Shown one piece after another: positions 4,717 to 5,283 of a stretch of DNA of 5,283 bases. The notes under the pieces were generated by a model. The model did no database searches and was not told the origin of the DNA. It worked only from the letters and a program-made list of their open reading frames with translations. Source of the DNA: an uncultured Mycoplasmatota bacterium. GTDB taxonomy: Bacteria > Bacillota_I > Bacilli_A > RF39 > UBA660. Made by a program: the position numbers and the translations under genes. The stretch covers positions 1-5,283 of the forward strand of contig UWSL01000099.1 of assembly GCA_900552975.1 (NCBI GenBank), given 5' to 3'. Position 1 is the stretch's first letter. Each line of letters begins with the position of its first letter.

Positions 4717-5283
4717 ATGATTAATATAAATAAAATTAAGCAAAATATAAAATTAATTTCAGAAAAAGAAAATGGTTTAAATATTGATAGTATATTTATT
4801 GAGCAAAAAGATCAAAAAGATATTATATTTTATAAGGAAGAATCATTACATGAGTTACGTAGTTGTGCTAAGCTACTAGTAGCGATGGCTGTTGGAATTG
4901 CTATTGAAAAAAAGATGTTTAATTTAGATACATTAATTTATCCAGCAATTAAAAATGTAGTAAATATTAAAAATAAAGATAATTTAGAGAAAATAAAAAA
5001 GTGGACAATTAGAAATTTATTAACTCATACTACGGGGTATGAAGAACAAATGATGTCTGAAAGATATATTGAGAATATTGATAAAAATGACTTGTTAAAT
5101 TATGCGCTTAATTATGACATTCTATATAAAGTTGGAGAAAGATTTGCTTATAATAATGTAGAACCTTTTATAATATCTGTTTTTTTTCAAGAACAATTAG
5201 GAATAAATTTAAGAGATTTTATTAATGAAAATATCTTTTTAAAGCTTAATATAAAAGAATTTGAATGGGAAAATTATGGAAAA
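4717..5283 (+). CDS. Serine hydrolase of the beta-lactamase/penicillin-binding fold (partial, 3' end outside the window)
   Basis: The first 189 residues are visible. The protein belongs to the serine beta-lactamase-like family (class C beta-lactamase, esterase and DD-peptidase relatives), where an active-site serine is acylated by the substrate. The catalytic SxxK motif is SCAK (Ser49, Lys52), preceded by LHELR and followed by the usual hydrophobic helix. IRNLLTHTTGY (98-108) is the family's conserved LLtHtSG segment, and YNN (Tyr145, Asn147) in RFAYNNVEPF is the YxN motif. No signal peptide is present, so this member is probably cytoplasmic, unlike true penicillin-binding proteins or secreted lactamases. 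The C-terminal HxG/KTG region is beyond the window. It is divergently transcribed from the uncharacterised gene, sharing an intergenic region of 114 bases counted from 4602. The substrate cannot be inferred, and resistance to beta-lactams should not be assumed. Confidence 0.88.
   Translation, partial: MININKIKQNIKLISEKENGLNIDSIFIEQKDQKDIIFYKEESLHELRSCAKLLVAMAVGIAIEKKMFNLDTLIYPAIKNVVNIKNKDNLEKIKKWTIRNLLTHTTGYEEQMMSERYIENIDKNDLLNYALNYDILYKVGERFAYNNVEPFIISVFFQEQLGINLRDFINENIFLKLNIKEFEWENYGK

Noticed and set aside
4717..5283. Calling the partial gene a beta-lactamase resistance gene
   Set aside because: SxxK and YxN motifs are shared by esterases and peptidases of the same fold, there is no signal peptide, and the C-terminal motif is outside the window.
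1..5283. CRISPR array, tRNA, rRNA, insertion sequence or phage element
   Set aside because: I saw no regularly spaced repeats, no cloverleaf-like sequences, no transposase and no flanking direct repeats; the only long repeat is the 3601-3658 inverted repeat.

Overview
The window is strongly AT-rich DNA from a low-GC Gram-positive-type bacterium (Firmicutes/Bacillota, perhaps an Erysipelotrichia- or RF39-like gut lineage). The evidence is AT-rich codon use, strong purine-rich ribosome binding sites, a lipoprotein signal peptide, extended -10 promoters of the TGnTATAAT kind, and yqeK and trmB of Firmicute type. TGA is used as a stop (end of the lipoprotein gene) and tryptophan is TGG, so the standard bacterial code applies and this is not a Mycoplasma/Spiroplasma-type genome. 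The exact lineage cannot be fixed from the sequence.

Layout. Positions 50-1807 hold a two-gene unit: an RNase Z-like metallo-beta-lactamase protein fused to a C-terminal Nudix domain, then yqeK (HD-domain dinucleotide phosphatase) starting on the base after the previous stop codon. Positions 1877-2515 hold trmB (tRNA m7G46 methyltransferase) with a GTG start and its own likely promoter. A 242-base gap (2516-2757) contains a weak terminator candidate, an unexplained start-less open frame on the minus strand, and a good extended -10 promoter. That promoter serves a small lipoprotein with an Ig-like domain (2758-3207). Directly behind it lies a broken Nudix gene (3238-3614), whose two halves are in different frames and which lacks exactly the catalytic Nudix box. 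A 25-bp inverted repeat (3601-3658) ends this gene and, from the other side, an uncharacterised 324-residue protein on the minus strand (3628-4602). Divergent promoters lie between 4623 and 4693, and a beta-lactamase-fold serine hydrolase starts at 4717 and runs off the window.

How the genes relate. The first two genes both point to hydrolysis of nucleotide-type phosphates: Nudix pyrophosphohydrolase, Ap4A-type hydrolase and an MBL phosphoesterase. That is a plausible nucleotide-housekeeping pair, by inference. trmB is ordinary tRNA modification. The remaining genes look like accessory genes without an evident shared pathway.

I see no CRISPR array, rRNA, tRNA, insertion sequence, phage gene or obvious defence system. 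The points most worth a second look are the MBL-Nudix fusion with an apparently replaced metal ligand, the Nudix pseudogene missing its catalytic box, the long inverted repeat spanning two convergent stop codons, and the GC-rich palindrome over the likely transcription and translation start of the unknown minus-strand gene.
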